From Gnetum montanum (taxonomy: Eukaryota > Streptophyta > Gnetopsida > Gnetales > Gnetaceae), in assembly GCA_015680685.1 (NCBI GenBank), contig MNCI01020141.1, forward strand, positions 85,239 to 138,687: DNA of 53,449 nt, written 5' to 3'. Shown piece by piece: positions 1 to 10,412 of this stretch (position 1 is the stretch's first letter; each line of letters opens with the position of its first letter). Both the position numbers and the translations under genes were made by a program. Below the pieces are notes generated by a model. That model searched no databases and was not told the origin of the DNA. It worked only from the letters and a program-made list of their open reading frames with translations.

Positions 1-109
1 TTTAATATTTCCAATATGCAAGGATCCTCATTTCCCATTTATTAATCCTTGCCATACTCAACTGACTAGTTATGGGGGACATCCCCCATTTCAATGACAA
101 GCAAGATTA

Positions 110-205
110 ATAAATATTTTTCTATTTCTTTAATTTTTCAACTTTTTGTTTTCCAGTTTTTCAATTTTCAACTTTTTGTTTTATCTTTTTATCTTTTTAT
201 CTTTT
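110..205 (+). repeat. T-rich minisatellite-like tract in E1
   Basis: The tract is built of CAACTTTTTGTTTT and TTTTTATC units. Element N has a similar T-rich tract with TTTTTGTTTTACACA units at 19008-19150, also just after a polypurine-like motif. The units differ but the position is the same. Confidence 0.6.
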
Positions 206-483
206 AATGTGTTAATGACACATTAATCATGCTTTACATGTAGGATTCATTGTGCCCTGGGTTAGTTGCCTCATGTCCCAATCTCTTCGATCCCTTTCTA
301 TACTTCATCTCATCTCACTGTTCATGTAATTGTAGTTCATGACCCATGTAACATAAAATTTTCATCTCATTCCGGTGATATTTATATGTGTGTGTTTTGT
401 GGAGTTAGTGTAGATTACATTTAACCCTTCTAGTGCCCACGGACACTTTAAGTGTTCTTACACAAGGGAATAATAGGTTGAAA

Positions 484-503
484 CCTGCTTTGGGGAGGAC
501 CCA
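484..503 (+). promoter_or_regulatory. Conserved purine block in E1 spacer
   Basis: The 20 bases CCTGCTTTGGGGAGGACCCA are identical to 20209-20228 in element N, although most of the surrounding spacer has diverged. Function unknown. It could be a plus-strand priming site or an RNA structure signal. Confidence 0.6.
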
Positions 504-981
504 TTTGTGTAATTTTGTTGTAATCTTCATTAATTCTCTAGCTAGAACACACAATTTCTTACCCTCAGCTTAATTTTTCATAATTTTCTTTTCCTTATTA
601 CCACCACATAGCATTTTTCTCTACCATCCGAGGTCCTTATTGATAAATTCCACACCATCATAATTTTCGTGCCTTTAGAACTAGTTGAATTACCCTGGAA
701 CCCTATAACAATCGTTAAGATGTCCTTAGTTTATATTGTTTAATTTCAAAGAAATATTAAAAATTCGGTACATTCTCTAAGTGCCCTAACTTCAGTAAAA
801 ATATATATACATGACCCCCCTGTGCTAATCAACATTATTTGCAACTGTTCATGCAGGGGAATTTTTTCAAATTTCTCTCTACGACTTGCGATTGCACATC
901 CCTTGCTTCCATATCCATAACTCGCTCACTGGTACTCCAATTTTCATTTCGTCTGAACCTACTTGATCCAGGAGTGTCAAC

Positions 982-1000
982 TTAGTCATGGGGGAGTGGG
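982..1000 (+). promoter_or_regulatory. Internal polypurine-tract-like motif in E1
   Basis: TTAGTCATGGGGGAGTGGG resembles the sequence that directly precedes the 3' LTR in this family (compare 3383-3396 and 20968-20983). It lies about 280 bases before the ORF3 start. N has the same kind of motif at the same relative place (20403-20420). Confidence 0.6.
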
Positions 1001-1250
1001 CACACATGCTAAATAGTGCATAAATTTTTTTGAAATTTCTCATTGCCCAAAGGACATCAATTAGGGTAAACACTAAAAAAAAACAAAATTGTGCCAAAAA
1101 TCATATGACCTTAAGTATACCAGGAGATTAAAACGAAATCCGCCTAAGTCATAGGACTTATTATCATAATTTTTGGGCACGATCACATGTTAACATAAGA
1201 TCTTCAATCAAAGGCGTGTAGTAAGGTATAACTTGAGTTTGAAAGCAACC

Positions 1251-1279
1251 TTACTAACGTTTGGCCCGTGTGATTGCAG
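1251..1279 (+). promoter_or_regulatory. Putative branch point and 3' splice acceptor before ORF3
   Basis: CTTACTAAC, a near-perfect branch-point consensus, sits about 22 bases before TTGCAG, and the AG is followed at once by the ORF3 start ATGG. N has CTTACTAAT, then TGCAG, then ATGG at 20595-20628 with almost the same spacing. Spliced env-position RNAs are known for some plant gypsy elements; use here is inferred. Confidence 0.6.
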
Positions 1280-3241
1280 ATGGCCCTGAAATGTGCACAG
1301 CGAGAGGGTCCTGTTCAAGGCAAGGTAAAAAAACCTCAGAGAGGTGGAAGATGGGTTCCTATCAAACAACATGCAGAATAGGAGGTGTAATCATTTAGCA
1401 TCCATCAAGAAGAACCTCCTACAAGATGGTCCGGGTAGGCAGAAAGAGGAGCTGCTGCTGCGCCTGAACTGGGACAACAACTCATGTTACCTCCAGAATA
1501 TGTTCAGGCTATCCACACGAAGTCCACAATTGCTGCGGTGATTGTGGAGCTTAACTTCAAACCTTTTGCAGAGTTTGCTCCTGAGGCTGTTAGGGATCAC
1601 CTTAAAGGGTCTCCCTTATGGCCTATCCTCTTTGAGAGCGGTTCCTGGTACTTAGGTGAAACGTACCTGTTCTGGCACAATAAGGAGCAAGGCACCACAG
1701 TTAACATTTGTGGTGTGACAGTTGATTTTTCTACACAGGCAATTTTGGAAGTGTTAAACCTTCCGAATTCAGGCCCACAGGTTGCTCGGTTATCTACCCG
1801 ATCAGACCCTGATGTGCAAAAGGACTGGTTAGAGAAGGCTTATGGCAGAGATAAAGCTTTTGGTGAGCTGACAACGGAAGAGCGGGTTTATTTCAAAATT
1901 GGAACCTATCTCCTCTTCCCCACAAAAGGTTTAAAAAGAATATCAACATATGCGACAAGAGGATGTGCAGTGTTGATGGGAAAGGTTAACGCTAACCTTC
2001 CCCATCTATATTTAACGGAGATCCTAAGGCAATTCGAAGAACGCAAGTCAGGGAAGATGGCGTTGCCTTTTCCCTGCCTTATCAGAAAACTGTGCCGACA
2101 GGCTGGTATTCGGGGATACACAAATGACGTCCTCCGAAAGGCCCAGAATGCTTCTTATGCTAAGTTATTAAAGGCTCCAGCTCTAAGAAAGAGCACTGGC
2201 AAAGAGCTGGGACCAGATGAAGAAGAAGAACACATGATTGGATCACCTACAACTCAACTTGTAGGACCTATTCAACCTCCAGCCATAGGTCCCAGCCAAC
2301 AACAAGAAGTAGGACCCAGCACAGGCAAGGATCGGCCGCCGCCACAAGACTATAGACTATCGATGGACCATTTTCGGGCCATCGCTGAGACGGTTAGTTA
2401 GGGAAGTTGTGATGACGCAAAACTCTTCCGCATCATTGATGATGCTGAATAGCCTACTATTTCATTAGATCGCACAAGGGGTGAGCTATCAATTCAAACA
2501 GTAGGAGGGGAAAGCATATGGTCACAACAGATCTCTGAAAACGCGGAATCTTTTCAAGTGCAATTAGAGACTGGTAAAGGGGCCATTGTAGTGGTCATGC
2601 AACACCAGGATGCTGCGGGAGCTACTGAAGTGATCGCTGACCACATCAAAGAGTCCTTTAACGTTCCTGTTGTGCCACCGGTAGATCTTTCAGGAGCACA
2701 GGATGCTCAAACTCTTGTCGGAACCTCAATGACTCCTGTGGAACATGAGGATGCACTAGCCATATTACTTCAAATAGGACAAGTTTTAACATCTCTATTT
2801 GACATCCCCAAGGATGTAACGGCAATTCAATCAGACCTCATTTTCACAAAGGGGAAGCTGGTCCTATCCAAAGTAAGGGCCGAGCATGCTGAAGTTGAAG
2901 TGCGGAAATTACAAGAGCAGCTCGTAACCTTACAGGAAGCATAGCGGGATCCTTTGCAATTTTTTCCCATAGACCAACTGGAAAATTTCAGAACTAAGCA
3001 ATTAAAAAAGCTAATTACAAAAAATAAGAAGGTGGCAGAAGAAAAAGAGAAGGCTGACTAGGCTGCCTCTATGGCACAAGCGCAAAATGCACACCAAGGC
3101 ACTCAAGGCCTTACAAGAGGAGAAACTCTAGGCCATACCTCAACGCTATCAAATCCCAAGACTTGGAGTGCAAGAAAAGGGAAAGACACCTATGGAGGAG
3201 TCACCGTCACCAGGAACTACATGAGTTCCAAATTTTTGTAA
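1280..3241 (+). pseudogene. Decayed ORF3 in env position (putative plant transposon protein type)
   Basis: One reading frame of 654 codons runs from ATG 1280 to TAA 3239 with no frameshift, broken by about seven in-frame stops (near 1379, 1388, 1436, 2399, 2450, 2942 and 3059). Six of these are TAG. The two longest open parts are 1484-2401 and 2558-2944. Near residues 70-270 the protein has a globular stretch with GVTVDFS, then AILEVLNLP, which resembles the domain labelled putative plant transposon protein in gypsy elements. A Gln/Pro-rich linker follows (GPIQPPAIGPSQQQ), then charged segments that look coiled-coil (KLQEQLVTLQ; KKVAEEKEKAD). I see no signal peptide or membrane span, so an envelope role is not supported. 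The start was chosen because ATGG follows the splice acceptor and is shared with N. The family assignment is by pattern memory. Confidence 0.7.
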
Positions 3242-3382
3242 ATATTCTATGTGTTGTGTCTTTGTTTTGTTTTCTTCCCACACTGCAGCATCATCCCATT
3301 TTTCCATCTAATAATCCCATACCTATCCACTGTGTAATCAATGTAGCTTGTTCTCACTTTAACTTGAGGACAAGTTTTTATT

Positions 3383-3396
3383 CAGTCGTGGGAGTA
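3383..3396 (+). promoter_or_regulatory. E1 polypurine tract
   Basis: CAGTCGTGGGAGTA abuts the 3' LTR start TGATGAG. It would prime plus-strand DNA synthesis. The motif CTTGAGGACAAG lies about 20 bases upstream and is matched by CTCGAGGATGAG in N. Confidence 0.75.
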
Positions 3397-3420
3397 TGAT
3401 GAGACGCGTTGCGCATTGAC

Positions 3421-3500
3421 CGCGATATCGTGTACGCGATATTGCGTCTGATGTGATATCGCATACGCGATATCGCAACTTCCCCTACAATATCGTGTCT
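3421..3500 (+). repeat. Cluster of GCGATATCGC-type palindromes in LTR U3
   Basis: Five near copies of the palindrome GCGATATCGC, centred on GATATC or its variants, lie within 80 bases. N's 3' LTR has a similar set at 20990-21066 and its 5' LTR keeps about two (14745-14782). The position in U3 suggests protein-binding sites; the factor is unknown. Confidence 0.7.
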
Positions 3501-3809
3501 CCCTCATTTGACATCCTAGTTTTAGAGTAGCAAAGCTCTGGTAGTTTGATCCCTCCAGAGTTAGATTTTTTTCCCGTGTCTACCCGCAGTGTGGTAAATG
3601 TAATTGTATGGTATCTTTATTCGAGTGTGCCATACTTGGACACGCACATGACCGACAATAAAGATTGAGATTTCTTCATCATTGCAGCATTCACTTTGTC
3701 ATTTATTTATTTGTTATTTATTTAATGTTATTTACTATTTTCTCTCTCACCCTTAAACTCCTAGAAGGGGGAACGAGTACGACTTGATTACGAGCATTTA
3801 AGTGTGACT

Positions 3810-3940
3810 GCTTGGTAGCCCAGTGGTGTAGCTAGGATCTATGCTTGGTAACCCAGTGGCGTATTTGGGATTTGCACTTGGTAATCCTAGTGGTGTACCT
3901 AGGACCTACGCTTGGTAGTCCCAGTGGTAGTTGTGCATGA
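3810..3940 (+). repeat. Tandem repeat, about 33 bp x 4, in E1 LTR
   Basis: Units begin near 3810, 3843, 3876 and 3910 with the core CTTGGTARYCCCAGTGGT. N's LTRs have a single related unit (GTTTGGTAGCC), so the array grew within the family after or between insertions. Confidence 0.8.
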
Positions 3941-4273
3941 AGTCCAAGATGTGTACGGTTGATCAAGGAATCAGTTGCTCATTGCACTTTGGCTAGATTA
4001 GATTTTCTTACCCTTTTTCCCCTAGCTTAGCTTAGTTAACATTATTTTCCCTTGTCTCAGGGGTAGCATTAGATTTAGAAACATATCATACACCTCATCT
4101 GGACTAAACCATGCATGACATATGCAATACTAGTCCAGGTGGGAAGACAGCGAATTGCGACCTAAGGATAACTATCTAGGTGCCACAACTAGTCCATCTG
4201 CGGAGTTCGACCGGATCGCACGTGCGACGCTCATTTCGTATGGTTGAGTGTAGGGGTACCTCGCCACTCATCA

Positions 4274-6680
4274 CCTATGTACTATTAATGCAAGAGAAGT
4301 TATTACACTTACTAGAGTCATCTATAAGTATAAGGGGATTAGTTATATCAACCTAAAAATCACTAATCAACTAGTTCAAATTAATAATATATACTATATA
4401 CTAGCCCTAAAAGATCACAATCTTCTCTTAATTTCTAGAGTTGGTGAAATTAGGATTCAAATTTTTATTTGAAAAAAATCAAGAGAATAATGTAAGATGC
4501 ACCATATTAGAAGAGAAATCCCAAAAGGAGTTAGTAGAGTTAAAGGAAAAAATGATGTCTTTAAGTTGCATTATATTAGAGAAGTGATTTGTGTTACAAC
4601 TCACAAAACAAATAAAGATAAATTATGGCATGAAAAACATGAGTACATGAATAAAAGTTATATGCAAAAATTGTAGTACACATCCACTAGTTTTCTACAC
4701 TTCAACTTAAATAGGGAGATGTTTTATAAATCATGTGTAATAGGAAAATAAATAGGATCAAAGTTTTTTCCAGTATGAAGAATAAGAAAATCAAAACTAG
4801 AGATTATCCATTTGAATGTTGACTTATATGAAAATGTAACTTTGCTTAGAGAAGAAAAATATTTTGTAATCTATTTGGACAACTTCACTCATAAGGTTTG
4901 GATCTATATTCTTAAGTTTAAAAGTGAAGTATTTGAGACCTTTAAAGAATTCAAGGTCATAGTGGAAAAGTAGACTAAATTTCTAATTATGAAGTCATAA
5001 ATCTATAATGTTTTAGAATACATGAGCACATAGTTTCAAGAATATTTAAGAAACGTAGAAATTATTCATCAAAAAATTATGCTTTGCTATCCAAAATGAA
5101 ATGGAGTTGCTAAATAAAAGAATAAAACCATTGGAGAAATGGTAAGATGCATGCTATCTTAATAAAAATTAGATAATGCATTTTTGGTGGAAGTTATACA
5201 AACAACTGTTCATATCATTAATTGGAGTCATACTATATATTTATGATTTGCATGTCCAAATGCCATATGAAATGGTAGGAAGCCTAAACTTATGCATTTG
5301 AATGTATTTGGATGTTGAGTATACTACCATATACCTTCTATTATTAAATTTAATCCTAAAGTAAGAGAAGAATATTTTATTGGATATGGCATTCATATGA
5401 AATGATATCATATTTGGGATCCAAAACTTAAGAAGCTAGTTGTTATGAGAGATCTTATGTTTAATGAAGAAGAACTATTAGAAACAAAAAGGAGCTATGA
5501 AACCACATAACATAGCTTTTATGAAGATAATACAAAAGAAAGAAATCTTAAATCAAAATATTATGATTTAGACTATGATTTTCAAAGTTCTATGAACCAA
5601 GAAAATATAGTCATACTAAACTCATCAAAATACGAAGCTAAAATTGATCATGGAGAAAGTGTTAATACTAGTTATGAAGAAGGAATATAGCACATAAAAG
5701 ATCCAAAGAATGGAAACAAACCATTAAGATTATAGGTGACTAAGCCAACTTACATATAAATGAATGAATATTTATAAGAAATCAATATTAGGAATTACAT
5801 GATAATGATTTCATAGCTAATGTTACGATGTTAAGTAAGAGATTCCAAATATTATGGTAGAAGCATTCAGTATGGATTGTTAGAAAAAGCCAATGAAGGC
5901 TAAAATGGCCATGATAGAAAAGAGAGAAGTTTGGGAGTTAGTACCATATTCCAAGGATTGAGAGCCTATTAAGAAATGGTGGGTCTTTATGATCAAACTT
6001 AAGGAAGATGGAATGTTGTATAAGTATAAAGATAGATAAGTAAGAAAAGGCTTTTTTCTAATAAAAGAAATATATCATGAGGAGAGATTTGCATCCATCG
6101 CTCATATGGTCATCTTCCAAATAATCATATCCTTGTGTGCTAAGATGAAGTAAAACATTCATCAAATTAATATTAGATTAGCATTCATATATGAAGAATT
6201 ATAAGAAGAAATATACATGGAGTAGCCAAAAAGATTTGTAAAAAATGAAAGGATGGTATATAAGTTACAAAAAGTAATTTATGATTAAAACAAGATCCAA
6301 GAGTTTTGTATCAAAATATTGATCAATTTTTGATCAACTATGGATTTAGTAAATCATAGGATGATAGTAACCTCTACATACATAAAGAGAAAAAAAATAC
6401 TACAAATGATTTTAGCTCTTTATGTTGATGATATAATTGTGGTAATAATTAACTTGAATATCATGGAGTGGTTTAAACATCAACTATCATTATGATTTGA
6501 TATTTTTAATCTTGACTTGGGAATGAAACTTAATTGGATAGCAAGTGACATAACAGTTTCCAAAACTAAATATATGAAAAATCTATTGGAAAAGTAAAAT
6601 ATGAAGGATTGCAAAGAATCATACGTTCTGATGAAATTAGGATTTAAGATCAATATCAATGTAGAGGTGAGATCATTAGA
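4274..6680 (+). pseudogene. Decayed Ty1/copia pol (integrase and RT)
   Basis: Heavily mutated copia polyprotein, readable only across frames. GAG-pre-integrase is seen near 4620-4690 (LWHE, then MNKSYMQK). The integrase core is near 4800-5300 (KVWIYILKFKSEVFE; then a degenerate QNGVA.RKNRTIGEM region). The start of RT is near 5900-5990 (a WVFMIKLKEDG-like stretch). The catalytic box reads LYVDDIIV near 6420, so both aspartates survive. There are many stops and frameshifts. The 5' end is cut by the E1 insertion at 4273 and the 3' end stops at the M LTR. No RNase H or LTR of this copy is visible. It is separate from copia element A, because both contain the same RT segment. Confidence 0.78.
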
Positions 6681-6684
6681 ACAC

Positions 6685-7635
6685 TTAGGTACCTTATGGA
6701 GAAGGTTCACTCCAATATTAAAATCACCTTCCAAACACTAAATCCAAATATTATGAAAAGAGAATCTATTTGCTAGAAAAAAGAAAAGAAAAAGAAAACT
6801 AGCTATCTTCAATTAGCAAAGAGAATATTACATCAAGATTCTAAGACATACAAAACATCCAAAACCTCTCAAAACACTCAAACAATGATGCAGAGCATAA
6901 GGCTCTACAACCACATAATGGTTATTCTCAATTGAAGACATAACTAAAAGAGAATCTCTCCCATTTCCTAGGACTAAGATCTTAACTCAAAAGACACAAG
7001 AGAAATTAGGCCAATACTCAACAATTAAGTAAGAGCTACAAATACACTCATGTGCTCTTTGCATGTGCTCTCTTGACATCTCACTCACATCTCTCCATAT
7101 CCATCTCCACCGTACAAGCATGAAACATAATCCATATTTATTAATCAATCAAGAAAAAAATCCTAGGAAATCTTCCTCAAGCTCAACTTGAAGATATTTT
7201 ACTATTTGAAACATTAATTTGGAATGTTGCACTACCTGTTTGAGTCATCTCTAGCCTTTTTGAAACATGTTACTATCAAACTATTCATTTTGAGGAGATG
7301 TCTCCTATGGGCCTAAGACATCTCCTTTGAATCTAGGACATCTCATCCCATCCTAAGATATCTCAAATAAGACATCTTACACTGATCTAGAACATATCAT
7401 GTTCTAGTAAGACATCTTGTCTAAGATGTCTATTAAAAATCCCAAGATGTCTTCTATAAGCTCTCAACTCCCAGTCAATACATCTCCTGACTTTCAAGAC
7501 ATCTCTCCTAAGAGCTTAGATCTTAGACAAGATGACTGCATTACCTACAAAATATCTTCACAAAGGTTGAAATCTATAAAAACACATACATAGGGAAGAC
7601 AACAAGGAAATTGGAAGAGGTGTCTCTATATTAGA
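6685..7635 (-). repeat. M 3' LTR, reverse strand
   Basis: Read on the minus strand, the LTR starts near 7635 (TCTAATATAG, probably a decayed TGTAATATAG) just after a purine tract at 7636-7648, and ends near 6685. Its last 270 bases (6700-6970) are the reverse complement, roughly 80% alike by eye, of 10424-10690. That sequence is the end of a forward-strand LTR followed by a primer site, so two LTRs of one family lie in opposite orientation. Confidence 0.62.
7285..7515. repeat. Cluster of AGATGTCT/AGACATCT motifs in M LTR
   Basis: About nine copies of AGACATCT or AGATGTCT, exact or with one change, occur in both orientations. A similar cluster is found at 13230-13510 in the unrelated LTR S. 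Confidence 0.65.
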
Positions 7636-7699
7636 TCTCCCACCCTTTAAAAAGTAAACTTTTGTAAACAAGGAAGAAGGGATTAAAGTGGTCCCTTAC

Positions 7700-9900
7700 T
7701 TATGAAGTTTGGTTTTATGGATCCATACAAAATCATCTATAGACTAATCCTCCCAATGTATCAAGCACTCATGCTTCTTAAAGGGATCCTCCCAAATGGA
7801 TCAAGCACTCATGCTTCTTAAAGGGATCCTCCCAAAGGGACCTCCAAAAATGACTAGTAAATTTAGAGACTCTATCACTAATAATATTCAAAAGAAATTC
7901 CATGCAACTTCATAACATGATGAAAAACAAATTTGTAGCATGAGAAGCATTACTTATCTTTTTGCATGGAATGAAGTGTGTCATATTGGATAACCTATCC
8001 ACAACAATAAAACTTGCATCAGTTCTACTTTTGGTTTTTGAAATATCCTTACAAAATACATAGACATAATTTTCCATGGACCCTTGCAAATTGGCAAAGG
8101 CATATAATGTCCATCCCCTTGTTTACCTCCTTTGAATTTTTGACAAGTCAAACACTTCTTCATAAATGTCAAAACTTGGATTATCATACCAAGCCAAAAA
8201 TAGTGCCTACCCATAATTCCAATGTTTTTTTTCATACCCATATAACCTACCATGCCACTATAATGCTTTTCAAATAAAATATTTTATCTAAAATCACAAT
8301 TAGGAATATATACCTTCTTATTCTTGAATAACAGTTCCTCTTGAATATGATAGTCCCTTCACTATCTTAACCTACTTAACAATGGCTCTTTTAGGCTCTT
8401 CCAAACCTACCCAAAATCAACATCATGCTTATAAAAATTAGCAAAATTACTCATACCTTCCACATGAGCTACATTGAAATTCACCACATGCACCCTAGAC
8501 AAAGCATCAACCATCACATTGGCTTTTCCACTTTTATGTTTCAAAAGAAGATTAAACTCTTGCAACTATGCAACCTACTTCACATGCTTTTCACTAAATA
8601 TTTTTTGAGAATTCAAAAATTATAGTGCTTTGTGGTCCATCATCAAAGTGAACTTCTTCAACAACAAGTAGGCCTTCAATGTTTGATTACTTGAAGAATA
8701 GTGTACAACTCCTTCTTGTATATGCTATATTTTTTCCTTGACTCATTCAAATTTACTGAAAAGAAAGCAATAGTCCTATCTTCTTGTGAAAGTACCCCAC
8801 AAATGGCAAGTGCACTTGCATCCATCTGCACTTGAAAAAGATTTTGAAAATCTAGAATTGCAAGCATCAGTTTGCTGATAATTTTTTCTTTCAATAAGTC
8901 AAAGCTTCCTTGGGTTTCATTATCCTAACTAAAATCTTTATTTTTCTTCAAAAAATCAAACATAGACCAAGAAATACCACAAAAAGTTTTAATGAACTAT
9001 TTATAAAAACCTACTAAACCAAGGAATAATCTTACCTTCCCAATGTTCTTAGAAGTTGGCCAATTCCTAATAGCCTCACCTTGGTGACTTCCATTCAAAT
9101 TTTATTTTTAGAAACCACATGACTCAAATATGTGATTTTCATCTTGATAAAAGGACTTTTCTTCACATTAATCAATAATTGTACCTCCTTCAATTTAAGA
9201 CACATCATCCACAAGTGATCCAAGTGCTCTTCTCATTAGAGCTATACACCAAAATATTGTCAAAAATGATAATACAACATGTACTAATTAAGTTTTTCAA
9301 TACATCATGAATAAACCTCATGAATGTAGTAGGTGCATTCATGATCCAAAATGGCATCACTAATCACTCAAACAATCCATTCAATTTTCCCTTAAACACC
9401 TTGGAAAATTTCTTCTTCAAGCCTAACACACTTATAGGAAGTTCAACCTTCACATCATCATGATTAGAAGAAACTATTGACATAATAATAAATTTAAAAC
9501 CTATTTCATTAGGTTCCTTAATATATTTTCTCTTTGAGAAGAATTAATGAAGCATTTAATGAGCTTTGTTCCCTCACTTATTCAACTATCTTGGGAATAA
9601 GCTCATGGATTCCATCAAATTTAGCTACACTCCATACATTTCTTTCTTTATAAAATTGAGCACCATTGTTAAAATTTTAAGTTCTATCAAGAATTACATT
9701 AGCAAAATCTATTGGAAGCACATCACACTTCACTAAATCATGAAAACTTCCAACTTTAGATTTCAAAGTACAATGTTTTCTCACCTCTTGATAGAAATCT
9801 CTAGACAGCCATGAACTTTATAGGGTCTAGGATGATGATTAGTTATCAAATCCAATATAGAAATTGTCCTAGAAGAAATAATATTTGGTTGGAATTCCCC
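7700..9900 (-). pseudogene. M pol remnant: protease, RT, RNase H, integrase (chromovirus-like gypsy)
   Basis: Read on the minus strand from 9900 downwards. Protease is near 9600-9900 (HPRPYKV, then CDVLPIDFANVILDRT, a decayed LGRPW box). RT is near 8900-9400 (VMPFWIMNAPTTFM; the catalytic YLDD box reads IFDNILVYS, so one aspartate is lost). RNase H is at 8676-8894 (DASALAICGVLSQEDR, then RKKYSIYKKELYTILQ). The integrase zinc finger is at 7981-8253 (CLTCQKFKGG, then YMPLPICKGPWK), and the integrase core continues to about 7700 with an intact SDR motif. The order and these signatures match chromoviruses. Many frameshifts and stops; not functional. A 39/40-bp tandem duplication (7752-7830) lies in the integrase end. 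Confidence 0.82.
7752..7830. repeat. Tandem duplication, 39 and 40 bp
   Basis: Two adjacent units begin CCCAATGTATC and CCCAAATGGATC and then share about 30 identical bases (CAAGCACTCATGCTTCTTAA and on). A third unit starts (CCCAAAGGGA) and stops. The duplication lies within the decayed integrase of M. Confidence 0.88.
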
Positions 9901-10071
9901 ATCAATTAAAACATGAATTCATTCCCCACTATGCAAACATCTAGCCCCAATCTAAAATAACTTTTTTCTATTAGGGTGGCCTCCTCTATTCACATTCCCC
10001 ATAAATGCATAAAAATTTAATTTAGAAACTTCTTCAATTTTAGGAGCATCAAGATTACCTCTATGAAGAGC
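9901..10071 (-). other. M gag-protease linker
   Basis: A short stretch between the recognisable protease and gag parts of M. No motif recognised; it belongs to M by position. Confidence 0.45.
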
Positions 10072-10412
10072 TTAGCTTGATGTTCCCTCCACCTTCATGG
10101 TTTGTACATATTTGTCCTTGGTTGCCTTATGAAGTAAACATTGCCCTTGGCTTGTGTTCCTATTCTTCACACTTGAAGCATTGAATCTTGGATGAGCTAT
10201 TGTCTTGACCCTTTCCTCCCTTGCCTTCATACTTCTTAGCTTTGTCTTTCTCATCACCCTTCTCTGTCTTCTTATCTTGGTTGTCATACTTGTCTTCAGA
10301 TTTGGACTTGGATCCCTTCTCTAATTTATATTTTTTTTCTTTCCCTTGAAATTTTGTTTTCTCTTTTTTCTGAATCCACTTAATTTTTTCCTACCTTAAG
10401 TGTCAAATCATG
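10072..10412 (-). pseudogene. M gag fragment with decayed zinc knuckle
   Basis: The minus-strand frame is rich in Lys and Arg (KTKLRSMKAREERVK), then has a stretch (NASSVKNRNTSQGQCLLHK) that looks like a CCHC knuckle whose first cysteines were lost. It lies directly upstream, in reading direction, of the M protease. The 5' part of gag and the 5' LTR are missing; the fragment stops where a forward-strand LTR end begins at about 10413. Confidence 0.55.

Larger units (their letters stand above)
1..1279 (+). other. E1 noncoding spacer upstream of ORF3
   Basis: There is no credible ORF here. The stretch holds modules found in the same order in element N: a polypurine-like motif with TTATGGGGGA (67-79), a T-rich block with repeated CTTTTTGTTTT units (110-205), a 20-base purine block CCTGCTTTGGGGAGGACCCA (484-503), a second polypurine-like motif TTAGTCATGGGGGAGTGGG (982-1000), and a branch point plus splice acceptor (1251-1279). 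The short reverse-strand ORF at 879-1097 overlaps the conserved motif and has no recognisable product. Confidence 0.6.
1..4273 (+). mobile_element. E1: 3' part of an Athila-like Ty3/gypsy retrotransposon
   Basis: The window opens inside this element. What is visible is a noncoding spacer (1-1279), a long decayed third ORF (1280-3241), a polypurine tract and the 3' LTR (3397-4273). Gag and pol would lie before base 1. The LTR termini (TGATGAG...CTCATCA), the motif CTTGAGGACAAG before the polypurine tract, and several noncoding modules match the complete element N at 14738-21785, so the two belong to one family. Athila-like placement is inferred from N's tRNA-Asp-type primer site and from an extra ORF in the env position. 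E1 ends directly against a copia integrase remnant, so it inserted into that older copia element; the right-hand target duplicate would be CCTAT (4274-4278), with the left copy outside the window. Confidence 0.82.
3397..4273 (+). repeat. E1 3' LTR (877 bp)
   Basis: It starts TGATGAG and ends CTCATCA, a 7-base terminal inverted repeat with the usual TG/CA ends. It aligns with the LTRs of N (14738-15513 and 20984-21785), best in the last 80 bases (GGAGTTCGACC, then TATGGTTGAGTGTAGGGGTA). It is about 100 bases longer than N's 5' LTR, mostly because of a four-unit tandem repeat at 3810-3940. Confidence 0.85.

Noticed and set aside
1280-3241. ORF3 as a true envelope protein
   Set aside because: No signal peptide or membrane segment is visible; only its position is env-like.
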